Shown: one piece after another, positions 22,671 to 34,284 of the stretch | Layout of the letters: each line of letters opens with the position of its first letter | Numbering within the stretch: position 1 is the first letter of the stretch | Source: Hofstenia miamia | Lineage: Eukaryota; Xenacoelomorpha; Acoela | Assembly (NCBI GenBank): GCA_004352715.1 | Contig: SCFE01000017.1 | Location: 242,197 to 306,196, forward strand | Length of the DNA: 64,000 nt | Direction of reading: 5' to 3' | Translations under genes and position numbers: made by a program | The notes under the pieces: model-generated | Told to the model about the DNA's origin: nothing | The model's input: only the letters and a program-made list of their open reading frames with translations | The model's database searches: none

Positions 22671-23580
22671 TATTCTCAACGTTACTACAATTTTCTACAA
22701 GTTTTATTGAACTTAATAGATGCAAAGATTTTCCAAAAGCACCTCACAGACGACCCCAACGAAGAGGACTACGTCTACTGGAAAAGGATGTTACAGGTTT
22801 ACATAGAACAAGCTAAAATTCCAGCGGAATCCCATCCTCCTTGTTTTGTGTGGAGCTAGGGCATATCAATTAGTGGAAGAATGCCCATCATTTAACGAGG
22901 CTCTGGCTGTCCTTGATGGTAAGTTTATCAAAAAAACATCGACAATCATGATGCGTCATCGGCTGCGGAGCCATCGCCAGAATGAAGAACAGTCTATCGA
23001 AGGCTTCCTTTCGTAGTTAAAAAATTTGGCTAAGAAGTGTCATGTCCAAGCTTTGTCTGCGGAAGAACATCGTGACCTCCTGATTCGTGACGCATTTGTA
23101 TCTGGAATACTATCGCCAGCCATACGCCAACGCATACTACAATCAAAAAGTGACACATAGTCATTGGCCCAGATTGCCCTCACGATGGAGCTAGCAAACG
23201 AAGATGCCTGAAACCCGACCAACACTTATCTCAGCATTGTAATCCCGTCCTCGCCGCTGCAACAAGCAAACGAGTCTGCTATTGGTGTGGACGATCTTCT
23301 CACGCCAAGTCTGTCTGTCCTGCCAGAAATTCTACTTGTAATCACTGTCATCGAAAAGGACATTGGTCATCGATGTGTCTGTCAAAAAAGATGACTATGA
23401 CTAAACCAAAAGCTGCCAGCGCTACAGTTGATTATGACACAAATGAAATTGAAGATACAACCAAATGTGCTGCAGCTTTCAAACTAGGTGCAGTTGGAAC
23501 AAACACGAAATTGATACCCATCAGAATGAACGACTTAGATGTGCAACCCTTCTCGATACAAGCACCGACAAAACCTTCAT
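22668..23580 (+). pseudogene. Gag with two CCHC zinc knuckles, decayed
   Basis: Open pieces 22668-22859 and 23373-23582 belong to a gag frame broken by stops. CYWCGRSSHAKSVC and CNHCHRKGHWSSMC (23277-23376) are two CX2CX4HX4C knuckles that bind RNA in retroelement nucleocapsids. The pattern of two adjacent knuckles is common in gypsy elements of insects. Confidence 0.8.
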
Positions 23581-23788
23581 GACGTTGGATCTGGTTCGAC
23601 GAACTGGATTGGAGATAAAGGAAAGCAATAACAAAATTGTTTTAGCCGACAACTCGAAAATGACAATTCGTGGCACAACCTCAACAACTTTAGAATGGTA
23701 TAATCATTTCTACCCCATTAGTCTACACCCTGTTGACTGCTTAGTAGCGCCTGTTGTCCTCGGCATGGACCTGTTAAGACCCACATGA
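23465..23788 (+). pseudogene. Retropepsin-like protease of short-LTR gypsy element
   Basis: An open 107-codon frame shows LLDTSTDKTFMTLDLVRR, where the catalytic D-T-G has become D-T-S, and later VAPVVLGMDLLRPT, the usual ILG.D(W/F)L end block. An inverted copy of this region lies at 22205-22510. Confidence 0.7.
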
Positions 23789-23837
23789 ATCGCTCACTCT
23801 TGGGCTTGGCGGAAATCGCGATCCAATCCCAGTCTGC

Positions 23838-24540
23838 ATGCCATTACAAGAGCTTAAATGCAAACTATTTAGCTTACTTCCCAATGTAGACGTCCCTAAA
23901 ATCAAATCGATAGCCACAAAATCATGCAAGCCTTCATGTCATTTTGACTTCAATCGATCGGAAATATCACGCATGATAGCAAATGGAGTAATCAAAGAGA
24001 GTCACAGCCCATGGAGATCTCAATCAGAGGGGAAAAATTATGTCTGGTAATCGACTACTCGAACACCATTAACAGATTCGGTGCCGTCGATGCCTACCCA
24101 TCCTCAAATATTGATTGCCTCATTGATCAGATCGCGCTCAATCGCTTTTTTCCACCATTGATTTACAAGAGGCTAAATACCACCAAATACCCTTCCTAAA
24201 GGAAGATTGTCCATTGACTGCTTTTAAAGCTCAGGGTCGGCTATACGAGTTTACTCAGCTGACTTTTGGGTGCACCAATGCAGTGGCTATTTTCCAACAT
24301 ACAATGGACCATTTTATCGAGAATTACGGGCTCAAGAAAACATTTGCTTATATTGATGATGTGATTATTGCCGGCAAATCGAAGGAAGAGCATGATCTGA
24401 ACCTAGCAAAATTTATGTACGCGGTCAAGGAAGCAGGAATGCAGCTGAACTCATCAAAGTGCCACATTGGCCAAGAAAAGATATGTTTTCTGGGACGCAT
24501 TATAGAAGCAGGCCAACTCAAACGTGATCCTGCACGATAG
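23838..24540 (+). pseudogene. Reverse transcriptase of short-LTR gypsy element
   Basis: Three frames carry the RT: SEISRMIANGVIKESHSPW, LCLVIDYSNTINRF, then GRLYEFTQLTFGCTNAVAIF and FAYIDDVIIAGKSKEEHDLN with an intact Y-I-D-D near 24350. CFLGRIIEAGQLKRDP closes the thumb region. Two frame changes lie before 24214. Confidence 0.85.
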
Positions 24541-24604
24541 CAGTCCTTGCTCATCCTTCCAATTCCGAAATCTCTGAAGGAGCTCAATAGCATCATCGGC
24601 CTTT

Positions 24605-25033
24605 TTGCTTATAATGCAAAGTGCGGAATTGACTGCCCAACTGACGGCATGCAGAGACTCCATAGACACGAATGGACTCAACAATCAGGCACTAGAAGCC
24701 CTACAAGAGCTAAAGAAACGACTTATTGAATCAAGTCTAGCCGCTCCAGATTTCAAGCTGCCATTTCTTATTGAAACAGATGCTTCAGACATGGCATTGG
24801 GCAGAATTCTTTCGCAAAAGGGCAAACCCCTTGCCTTTTTCAGCAGAGTTCTGCGTAACAACAAGAAGACACACTCCATTATCGAGAATGAGGCATCAGC
24901 TATTCATGAATCCAGGCTGCAGCCGGATGATTCGAAACTGCAAAGTCTGATGCGAGCTAAAACCACAGTTCTTCAGACCACCTCCTGGCACATTAATCCA
25001 AGCCACGCGGCCTTGGGAGCGCCTCTCAATTGA
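24605..25033 (+). pseudogene. RNase H fragment fused by deletion to integrase
   Basis: PFLIETDASDMALGRILSQK and GKPLAFFSRVLRNNKKTHS then ENEASAI are the first half of a gypsy RNase H. Within a few codons the frame enters unrelated sequence and then the integrase start WERLSIDIVGLMAASNGYLY (about 25014-25073, other frame). The second RNase H half and the integrase zinc finger are absent. Confidence 0.75.
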
Positions 25034-25681
25034 CATTGTTGGTCTTATGGCTGCATCGAATGGATACCTTTACTTGTCGTGAAATAACCACGGATGCAAT
25101 AATACACCACCTATTTGAACTTTTTGCGATTTTTGGCATGCCCAAATGCATCCACTCAGATAGAGGAGCTCAATTTGAATCGACAAAGTTTCAATCCTTT
25201 CTCCTGGAAAACGGAGTAATGAAAACTCGCACGTCGCCATACCACCCACAAGGGAATGGTCAGTGAGAGCGTGCTAATGCCACAACATGCAAGGCACTTG
25301 TTTGGCTCTTCGGTCTAACAACCTCACTAAATCTGAGTGGAATACGGTCTTACCGGCAGCTCTTGCGTCAATTCCCGCCTTATTATGCACCAGCACAAAT
25401 GAAAACCCCACACTCATGACTGTTTAAATTTGCAAGGTCTTGGCTCCGACTTGCCAGACTACCTTACTCTGCAAGGCAATTCAGTCCTTTATCGTAATCA
25501 CCATAAACGTAAAGGAGACGCCCCTTGCGAAGTTGTGAAACTCATAGAAACTCTCTCTCACCACTTCGCTCGCGTTCAGTTTCAGCAAGGTCGAACTTCG
25601 ATGGTGTCCACCCATGATCTCTCTCATCTGCCATCCATGGCTGAAAAGGAGTTAAGGGAAGACAGTCAACCCAGCTTCTGA
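25010..25681 (+). pseudogene. Integrase core and C-terminal fragments
   Basis: The first catalytic Asp is in LSIDIVG, the second in CIHSDRGAQFES (near 25154), and SPYHPQGNGQ precedes a stop where the catalytic Glu block (ER.N) is still readable. A downstream piece to 25681 includes RKGDAPCEVVKL-like GPY/F-type sequence. Frames are broken. Confidence 0.75.
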
Positions 25682-25834
25682 AGTCCGCCCAGTATGCCTC
25701 GTATTTGTAGCAATGAGTCACATGAAGAAGCAACAACTATTCGTGATCGCTCAACTACTCGATCAGGATGTGTGCTTCGCAAACCTACTTATTTAGAAGA
25801 CTACATAGATGAAGTTTAATGTGTCAGAGAAGAC

Positions 25835-25940
25835 TGTGGTAATATTGTAATTGTTTATTAATATGCATTTGACGTGTATCTGCTCTATCATCTATCAACT
25901 ACTGTTCGTATTTTAGATTCAATAAAAGCCGTGTTTATTG
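25835..25940 (+). repeat. 3' LTR of short-LTR gypsy element
   Basis: Direct repeat of 22542-22670 lacking about 24 bases near the start. Ends TGTTTATTG. Confidence 0.7.
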
Positions 25941-26182
25941 AAAATAGAAACAGTAAACAGTAATGTTAACACAAAGTGAATATTTCTTAGAAAAATGAAA
26001 TTTCCAAGTATTTTATACTCAATTCTGATTGGTCGATTCTCAAACTAATCAGAAATGGCAAATTTATGCTGAGATTCCATTGTATTTCCTTCCTTGAGGA
26101 AAAATACTATAATAATTATTGATTATAATTATGTTAATCTTTTGACCGAGACTACATATATATATATATATATATATACATA

Positions 26183-26310
26183 TACGAGCGCTTTGTAATT
26201 CTAGTTTTATTTATACGTGCGCTTTGTAATTCTAGTTTTATTTATACGTGCGCTTTGTAAAATCATTCAATTTATACGTGCAGTTTGTAAATAGTGCGCT
26301 TTGTAATGGT
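26183..26310. repeat. Tandem repeat of about 33 bp (TACGTGCGCTTTGTAA unit)
   Basis: Units beginning TACG(A/T)GCGCTTTGTAA recur at about 26183, 26214, 26247 and 26275, with a partial fifth at about 26295. The first two are nearly identical through CTAGTTTTATTTA; later units diverge in their second half. Confidence 0.75.
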
Positions 26311-26949
26311 TTGCAAACTTCTGACCGACAGGTTGGCCTGTTTTCATGTATTTTATGGATGGTAGATGCCACTAGGTGTTGAAGTTATTTCCTTACTATG
26401 ACTTACTTCCCTATGCATTTTCGATAATATCGCATGCACCTAGTAAGAGACATTCTTTCTTCACTGGATTCACTTTCAAATTAAAGTTACTTACAGTGGC
26501 TATATTCGTTACAGTATTTACCTTAATATAAAAGGTTAATATGTAATTGAGAGAAACATCTCAATTCTTTATTAATTATGGCCGGTAAATATTTCAAAAA
26601 TGGCCTGTAGCCGCCGGTCTGTAAAGCCTGCAAGCTGCTGTGCAACTCTGATCTGAAATCTGTTTTTTATGGACTGCCTCCTTCCCCCTTTTGTGGGTTC
26701 CTGTGGAATTTTGAATCATATACATATATGTAGACCTCATTTGGCATTGTTGTAATAACCCCACAAGTGTTTCAACTTGCTAGCATAACATTTGCAGCTT
26801 ATTGAAGTTATGTAAATCGAGTTCTTAAAATGCTAAGTTCAAATGCAGCACAAATTGAGAGGTATTTGAAGCTCAAAATCGCAGTTTAATGGAAATTAAT
26901 TTATTAGAAATTAAGGATTGGGATTCTGTGGGAAACCTTGATAATGAAT

Positions 26950-27286
26950 CCCTGAAAAAAACAATTTTTAATTTAAAAACAATAAAAAAAAAAAAAATTT
27001 TTTTTGGCCCAATTCCAAAAAAAAAAAAAAAGCAAAATAAGAATTTAAAAGTTTTAGTTTTTAAAAAGGGGCCCATATTTGGAGAGGTTTTAAAAAGCCC
27101 CCTTGGAAAAAAAAACCCCCCAAAAAAAAAAATTTTTTTTTTTTTACAAATTTTTAAAAAAAAATCCAAAAAAAAAAAAAAGGTCTTTTCGAGGAAAAAG
27201 ACTTTTTTACAAAAAAAAATTTAAAATTTTGGGGCCTTTTTAATTTTTTTTTAAAAATTTTTTAAAAAGGCCCCATTTTTATTNNN
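26950..27286. other. Homopolymer-stretched tract beside a gap, likely sequencing artefact
   Basis: Runs of A, T, G and C of 4 to 15 bases follow one another almost without ordinary sequence, ending at three Ns and a (TA)n run. Open frames here on both strands are Lys- or Phe-rich by composition only. The texture is unlike all other DNA in the window. Confidence 0.7.
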
Positions 27287-27320
<34 letters not shown>

Positions 27321-28717
27321 TAGAAATATTGTTCTAATTTGTGTTAAAACGCTGTACAATTATTAATTAATTTCATTCCAAAACAGGCATGTCTCATGTT
27401 TTGGTTCTTTACACGATGACACAAGACACTCGAGAAAATAAAAATCTCTTGATGTTTGAATGTCTTTCAAGTGCTCTACTTGAGTGGTTGAATGTCGCGT
27501 GTTTTGGGTGTTTAGACGTGACATTCGCTCATTGAAAACACAAGACATGCAAGTCTCACGTCACATGTAAACGGGATATAAGGGAAAGAAAAACTATAAT
27601 GATAAAAATGTCAAGCAATACATGGTTTAATAAATATCTTAGTACTTTAAAAAATATAATGCGATTTCAAAAGAAATCCCTGATAACCTGATAAAGACGT
27701 CTTAAAAAAACATGTGTAAATATTGATTATGAATTCTTCTGAAGATGGTATTCCATGATGCTGGTTGTTTGTTAAAATAACTTTAATTCCTATGATTAGG
27801 ATATTTTCTTTACAATAATTCGAAGAATTCCTCTGAGGAATCCCCTGCTGTAAAAAAAATCGCTACAATTGGGTTATCATCTATAAACTTGGCTATTCTT
27901 TCCGTTTTCTCATGCTAACTGTGGCAAGGCTGTCAATACAAATTTTGAAACAGTGCTCTGTGGAACTGCTTGTTTTAGACTGAGAATTGCTGAGTTAATT
28001 CAATTGCAAATTACATAGCACTGACACCACGGTAATTACATATTTGTGTATCTTAGTTTCAACAATTTGCAATATTTCAACCACGAGAAGATAATAATTC
28101 GATCCAATATAATAGTACAATATAAAATAGATCACAAATTTTGTTAAGGTAGTAAAAATCCATTAATTGGTAATCCGTAATAGGTGTGTTACAAATTTAA
28201 CAGGTCCTAGATACAATTTCTTAGAATTTTTCAAGGGAGTGAATTTTACATATCAAGTGTAATATCCGATCTTTAAAAATCAAGTCGATTCTGAATTCTA
28301 TTAAAGATAATTGCCGCATTTTGACTTTACTGATTTCTAGAAGAATACCTTTCGAAAATGATGTCCTACGATAATTTTATATTACTAAAAAAAACAGAAA
28401 AGTAGATTTGACTAAATGCGCTGCGTGCAGATATTTTTTAATTGTTACAAATTCCAATTGTCCTTTCGAAGTGAAAGTAATTTACAACGGTTTAGAGAAA
28501 AGTCGGCTAAAGCTAAAGTGGGCTAAAAATCATTAAGCCGGCAATATTTATATTTATAGATTTTGAGTTATTGAAGAATTGTAATCTACATTAGCATCTT
28601 AATCTTTCAAAAGGGTCAAATTATCTATAAAAATCCCCCAATCAATAAAGTACAATTTGCAACACAGTTACCAAAAAATACATAAAACAGATACATGTAA
28701 TACATTTATTTAAATAG

Positions 28718-29572
28718 TGTAGAGTCACTTGGCGACTTTTTCGTTATTTTTCATTAATTCTGTAATTTGTATCAGTAGTGATGTTGACATGACGTAATAT
28801 GGTTATTTCGAGTTTAGTTTACGATGCTAAATTAATGTGCCCTATATTTGGTTCTACGTAGTCTTATTGCTCAATTTAATTTGCAAGGGAAACATGATCA
28901 TATGATTTTATGTTGTAAACAAAGGCAGGTAAAAATCACTTTGCATAAATATGAGCAACTATGTGGAAATTTGTCAATAGAGTTTATCTCACCTCAATTG
29001 CATTTACTTTCTTCCTTACCTTATTTTTGTTAGTCACTATGTTGATTATAATTATTGTGTAAGTTTCTGCCAACAATTTGGGAGTAACTCCTTCAAGTAC
29101 TGATGTGACAAGTAGCATTCAGACAGTAAGCAGCCCAAATTGTGGACCTCATTAGGTTAGGTGTATGGCTATGTGTAGATATAACAAAACTTTTTGTTAG
29201 ACAGCAACATGCACATGCACTGATGAATTATTACACTGTGATGATACTATACAATTGGTTATCACAAATGCATGGTAATTACATGCAATTATTTAGCTAG
29301 CTGAGAGATAAGAAAACAACTGAGATGTTTATTGTTTATGAGACAAATAGGATACCACTGATCAATCAAGTTATGAACTTCTCTTTCCCTGGATAGCACT
29401 TCAGCTGAAAGCCATACAAACAGTTACTAGTTACATGGATAAATTACCAATGTTTTTCTATATGTTGATTATTGCTAGAATCAGGGCTGTTACAATATGG
29501 TCACTTTTGCAACCTTCTGCCATGATATTGAGTTCCCTAGTGCTGGTATGTTTTGCACCCTGTTATTCTACA
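28718..29572 (+). repeat. 5' LTR of element C
   Basis: Starts TGTAGAGTCACTTGGCGAC and ends TTATTCTACA, and is followed directly by TGGTGACCCTGATGTG, the counterpart of the primer-binding sites of A and B. Confidence 0.75.
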
Positions 29573-29862
29573 TGGTGACCCTGATGTGATTCTGAACTGT
29601 CACATTATGTTTTTAACTTGGTTGTCTTGGTGTTTTTGTCAGCTGGGATAGTTTTTCCCCTGACTGTTAGTTCTGTTTTGTCTTTATAATGTTGCTGGTT
29701 GGATTTATTACCACTTTTATTTCCACTGTTATCCTGTTCTACTTTGCCTATTCCACTTTGATGTTGTTGCTGTCTTGTTAACTGTTCTTGTTGTTTAGTT
29801 GGGAGTGCTCACAAATATTGATGGATTTTTCAGAGATGTGTTATTTTCTTACTTATTACTAA

Positions 29863-30206
29863 ATGGATTCAAGTCACACTATTGTTTATTCTCCTTGTTT
29901 TGGGACTCCCATGTGGAGCATCCCCTGTGCAATCTTTGGTAGCCTCAATAATACCCCTTGTACTGTTGGATCATTCTTTCATGTGTCTTTACCTAATTCT
30001 CCTAGTCAAGTTTCTCCTGTGAATAACCATAGAGTTCTTAACACTTGCACTGCTCTACCCATTCCTGTTTGACCCTCTGGTAAACCAACCCCATGTTTTG
30101 ATGTGCAGTCACTGGAAATATAGCACCTAAAGGAGTCACTGTCCCAACAGGTAGCCATGCAAATGGAAGGTGAGAGACATTTTGAATTGTTCCAAGCTGA
30201 GCTGAA
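29863..30206 (+). pseudogene. Gag N-terminus of element C, first half
   Basis: MDSSHTIVYSPCFGTPMWSI parallels the gag start of element A (MDSSSSRTVIYSPTFGTPPS), as does RVLNTCTALPIPV with A's RVLNTQNAPPIPL. Stops follow, and the frame is cut by LTR G at 30207. Confidence 0.7.
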
Positions 30207-30602
30207 TGTAGCATCTTCTACCAGGCATTAACATAGAGTTATTTATTCTTTTAAATATTACTTCTTGTTAAATGTGGGTAGGGATGTACTGATCTTTGTT
30301 TGCTTCAACATAAAATATGTTGTTATTAATTTGTATTAACTCCAACTAATTTAATACTATTTAGGTATGAAATCATCACAACTTTCTTCCATGATTAATG
30401 TCTCTTCCACTGTGGCTTCCAGCTGACTTCAATCTCCAAATCACTCCACACTCATTGTTGATCAAGTAGTTCCAAGTCTCAGCTCACTGAAACAACTTAT
30501 GTGTTCCCTATCCTAACTCAGTGCAACCCTCAAGGCTGGATGTAACTGACGACTTAAACTCAATTTGTAATGTGTAATTTGTACTTTGCAACCTGGCAGT
30601 GT

Positions 30603-31434
30603 TGTAGAATCATGGGGTGCATCTAGCAGCTCAAGCAGTACAAAGGTTGCAGAAGATTGCCATCACTGAGAGCAACCCGTTCTCTAACAAAACAAATGAG
30701 GATCAGTAGTTAGCCAATTTCATTGTAGAAAAAGTAATTCCAAGACTGCATTTTAATCAGCAACCAATTCACACAGCATCTCCCTGAAGCCAAGTCATTA
30801 GAATCCATCCTTACAATCCAAGGTGCTAATCATATGTCTCAAGTTGTAATTTCTGACTCAATAAAACAATAACATGTAATTACCAAGTATTCATGTATGC
30901 CAACAGCATAGTATATTTGCATTGTGTGATAGTTTGTGCATGTTCAATTGATAGATGTTGTAGTTCTTTTATTTCCTATGCCTACACATAGCCTAAAGCA
31001 ACCACAATATGGGCTCACATCACGCCAGGCAAACTGGAGTTTCTCCCACATTATCGCCAGATCTTACAATTGCATTATTATAAAATTCATACCAAAGCTA
31101 AAAAGGTTAGTAGATAATAGAATAATGAAAGAGCAAACATTATCCAGTGAGAATGAAATTTATTTGATGTTTGATTACATTGAGTTCCCTATTTATTACA
31201 AGAAAAGCTAAATATTTACTGTTTTACAAAAGTTAGCTTGTTTCCCTTGCAAATTAAATGAGCAATTACACATAATCTAAAGCTTGAGGGGACAATTACT
31301 AAATTTGAAACTTAAGTTTGAAAAGATCACAAATTAATAAAATCACTAAATTAAAGATACTAAACAGCACCAAATTAATTGGAGAGTGCCTAAAATCAAA
31401 TAAAAAATAAACAAAGGCCCCAAGTGACTCTACA
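30603..31434 (-). repeat. 3' LTR of element B
   Basis: Near-identical to 38576-39473 in order. Ends in GTGACTCTACA (plus-strand right end) next to the polypurine tract. It lacks about 23 bases (CTGTCATGGAGTGAGTTAT region) that the 5' LTR has near 39042. Confidence 0.85.
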
Positions 31435-31449
31435 CGCCCCCTAATTGCA
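31435..31449 (-). other. Polypurine tract of element B
   Basis: The minus strand reads CAATTAGGGGGCG directly before the 3' LTR TGTAGAGTC. This is the plus-strand primer position. Confidence 0.6.
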
Positions 31450-31669
31450 TGGTTAAGGTTGTAGTAACAGTTGGACTGTAGGACCACACAACAACTTTTG
31501 GGCTTCTTCTATCATTTCTTTGGGCTGTTGAGTGATGGTTTCACTGCATTGGAATCTTCTTCCATAAGAGCAGATCCATGTAGATGATCTTAGTAGCTGA
31601 AATCATGTGAGTATTGTACACACCCATGGGCTGGTAGGAGCTGCTATACAAAACAGTAAAGTTTTCCAT

Positions 31670-32680
31670 TCAAATGTGTAAACTTTCAACTTTGTCCAGG
31701 ATGGTACCTTGATATTCTAACTTCAAGGACATAACTAAATGTATCTTCTCCACCTTATTGAGTTGATAGGTGATTTTGATTTTTTCCATTATTTTGGGGT
31801 GGTTTACCCCATTGACATGGAAGAAGTAGATGATTAACAGGTTGTCAAAATCAATCTTGATGCATTTGAATTTCAATATTTTCTCTTTGTTGTTGAGAAA
31901 CTGCCATAAGTGAGACAAGTTGAAGTCCTCATGAAACATGGTGTGAATGGTACTTCGCCAGTAGGGTTGCACCATGCCAGCTAACATTTTGGAGTCATAA
32001 CAGATGATAGCATTGATCTGGGGCCTATACTCTGCATCAATGATAAAGGGGATTACGTTGACAGAACAGGTTAAATCCTTGGTGTTGAATGTCCATTGTA
32101 ACTTATTCTTAGTTTCTTCTGATATGTTGTCTCAAACTAAATGAACTGCTTTCTGAGTAGTGTACAGAGGCAGGATCTCGTCGCCAACCCTAGATGTCTT
32201 AGCTTTACATTCCTCAGCTTTTCAGGACCTAACACTAGCTGAGTCATGGGAGGAAGGGCTGGGACTAGGAGGGGGTTTTGAGTCAACACAGGGCGAGGTT
32301 NNNNNNNNNNNNNNNNNNNNTGTACAGAGGCAGGATCTCGTCGCCAACCCTAGATGTCTTAGCTTTACATTCCTTAGCTTTTCAGGACCTAACACTAGCT
32401 GAGTCATGGGAGGAAGGGCTGGGACTAGGAGGGGGTTTTGAGTCAACACAGGGCGAGGTTATGTTAGAAAATTGGGCAAAAGGCACTCTATGCTCCTCAG
32501 ATTCACATACAAAGAGTTGTCTCTGTGCATAGTTGTCCAAGGTCCACTCCTACTCAGAGAGTTGTCTCCAAGTATAGTTGTGGGAAGTCTGCTCCTGAGG
32601 AAAGAGTTGTCTCCCCTCATAGTCGTGGCTGCTATGGGTGTCTTCTGCCAGGCACTCTCACTTTCATGAAGTGCCTTCAT
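31670..32680 (-). pseudogene. ORF3 of element B (extra ORF after integrase), N-terminal half
   Basis: Reading minus: three 45-bp repeats (starts about 32513, 32558, 32603 on the plus strand) encode TTMRGDNSFLRSRLP-like units. Then come KTSRVGDEILPLY, the ORF3 hallmark (A has SRVGDETLHPYF, D/E has RIDGETLHPYF), DNISEETKNKLQ, and the open frame 31987-31670 with MVQPYWRSTIHTMFHEDFNL, which aligns with MVERPYMCSMVHVMFNENFT of D/E. The C-terminal domain present in D/E and F is missing, so B is 3' truncated in this ORF. A 20-N gap with a false 140-bp duplication lies inside. No signal peptide or membrane helix is seen. Function unknown. Confidence 0.7.
32161..32460. repeat. False direct duplication around a 20-N gap
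   Basis: 32161-32300 and 32321-32460 are the same 140 bases except for single differences, separated only by 20 Ns. This is the usual outcome of unmerged contig ends, so the region is probably present once in the genome. Confidence 0.8.
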
Positions 32681-32817
32681 CTGATCATCTCAGCATTGTT
32701 GATTGCTGTGTTTTGTCTTGTGGGTTGATTTGTCATCACACTTGGTATCTTACTGGGGGTTGATTCTCTGTTCCTTTCATAGTTGCTAAACAAAGATTTA
32801 AGATTAAGGTCCCATTC

Positions 32818-34284
32818 CTAGGTATTTAAATGGTCTAAATATCTCTGATCTCTAGCTTTTTGTTTAGGCAAAATATGACTAGCTATAGTGTTACTACTAC
32901 TACCAAGGTTACTATCATACTCAACCTGTGTAAGGTCATCTTCCTCACATTCAGTGAGGTTGTCATAATATTCAATCTCATTAACACTGTCATTGATGAG
33001 AGAAAACTCATTATTGTTGTCAATGACTGCATTTTGTATATCCTTAATCATTTGTCTAAGTTGCTGAAAATGGGCAACTTTACCATTATCTAATAAGTAC
33101 CAGTGGTGATCTAATACTTTAACTATATTAAAATGTCCTTGCCAATTAGTGGCAAGTTTTTGTACTTAGTTAGCATCAGTAACCTGATGAGGAAAATAAG
33201 TGAATAAAGCATCTCCTTGTTTATGAGGTTTGCCATACAGCTTTTTGTTGAAGTTTCTTTTCTGGAGAATAACAGACTGATTGGTATTCTGGCAGATAGA
33301 GAGGTGCACTTCCTGGAATTCCTGCAGCATCTGGTTCACAAAATTCTCCAAGGTTGGTTTATTGTAGTCTGGAAACATGATAGACAGGGGAGTGCTCACT
33401 TCACAGCCAAACATGGCTTTGAAAGGGCTGACTTTGGTGGTGGAGTGAACAGTGGTGTTATAAAAGAATTCGACTGCCTCTATGAAGCATCTCCAATTTT
33501 GACTGGCAGCACAGGCTAAAGCAACTCTAATCAGTTTAATGACAGTGTGGTTCAGTCACTTGACGATGCCATTTGACTGCAGATGGTAAGCAGTGGTAAA
33601 ATCATGTATGATCTCAATTTCCTTTGTAAGAGTGGACATTAGGTTGTTCTCAAACTGAGGACTGCAGTTGGAAACCAAATTCTCCATAGGCCTGAGTTTA
33701 AAAATCCATTCTTTGATTATCCTTTTGCTGATGACTTTGGCAGTGGTATTGTCAAGAGGAATAAGTAATGCACACTAAGTACAATGATCCATCAAGACCA
33801 ACAGGTATTGAAATCCTTGCTCATTGCTTGACAGTTTCTCAATGTCCATGTGGACCACTTCATTTGTTCTTTTGGCGACCCAACTGTGGAGCTTGGCTCT
33901 CTGCTCCAGAAAGTGTCCAGCTCCTTGAGGCAGGCATGCTTCACACTTATCAATCACATCTTGCACAATAGCTCTAATACTGATGGTGACGTAATGGGCA
34001 TTAAAGGTTCTCTCTGTTTGGATAATTCTGAGATGACTGCATTCATGGATCTTCTGGACAAGATCCTGCTTGAAATACTCTGGAATTGCCAGATGATTGT
34101 TCTGACTATGTGCATAGAGGAGTCCAGCTTCAGTAAGCTTCCAATGATAACATTGGAAGTATCTCTTGGTAAAGTTGCTGATAGCATGGTCAGGGTTCTT
34201 GACTTTAAAGACAATTTCAGACAAAACCTTATCATGTAACTGAGGGGTGGCAATTTCTTTTTCTGAGATCTCCTCTTTAGCCAT
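32818..34284 (-). pseudogene. Integrase of element B with acidic C-terminal tail
   Basis: The open piece 34284-33775 carries the zinc-binding H...H and CEAC in HECSHLR...DKCEACL, then the first catalytic Asp in VVHMDIEKLS and the core strand FQYLLVLMDH. After a stop the frame continues with the second Asp region changed to VSNCSPQFE (D to N) and GIVKXLNHTV, where the Glu of (V)ER is lost. FGCEVSTPLS and NWQGHFNIVKVLDH are the C-terminal GPY/F-type module. 33051-32818 is an acidic tail rich in D/E ending ARDQRYLDHLNT, which has a counterpart in D/E. The enzyme cannot be active. Confidence 0.85.

Larger units (their letters stand above)
22542..25940 (+). mobile_element. Short-LTR Ty3/gypsy element, decayed and internally deleted
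   Basis: About 105-130 bp direct repeats bound the element: 22542-22670 and 25835-25940 both run TGGTAATATT ... TTTAGATTCAATAAAAGCC ... TGTTTATTG. The left copy has about 24 extra bases near its start. Between them, in order, are gag with two zinc knuckles, protease, RT with YIDD, a truncated RNase H, and integrase core fragments. Frames are broken throughout and about half of a normal pol is missing between RNase H and integrase. Confidence 0.85.
25941..28717. other. Gene-free AT-rich stretch with repeats and an artefact-like tract
   Basis: No gene was recognised. It contains a (TA)n run at about 26155-26180, a tandem repeat at 26183-26310, a homopolymer-inflated tract at 26950-27283, three Ns and another (TA)n run to 27317. 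From 27318 to 28717 nothing was recognised. Confidence 0.55.

Noticed and set aside
26183-26310. CRISPR-like array
   Set aside because: Repeats are directly adjacent without unique spacers, and the genome is eukaryotic.
26873-27224. Open frames of about 100 codons on both strands, Lys- or Phe-rich
   Set aside because: Produced by the homopolymer tract, without any domain signal.
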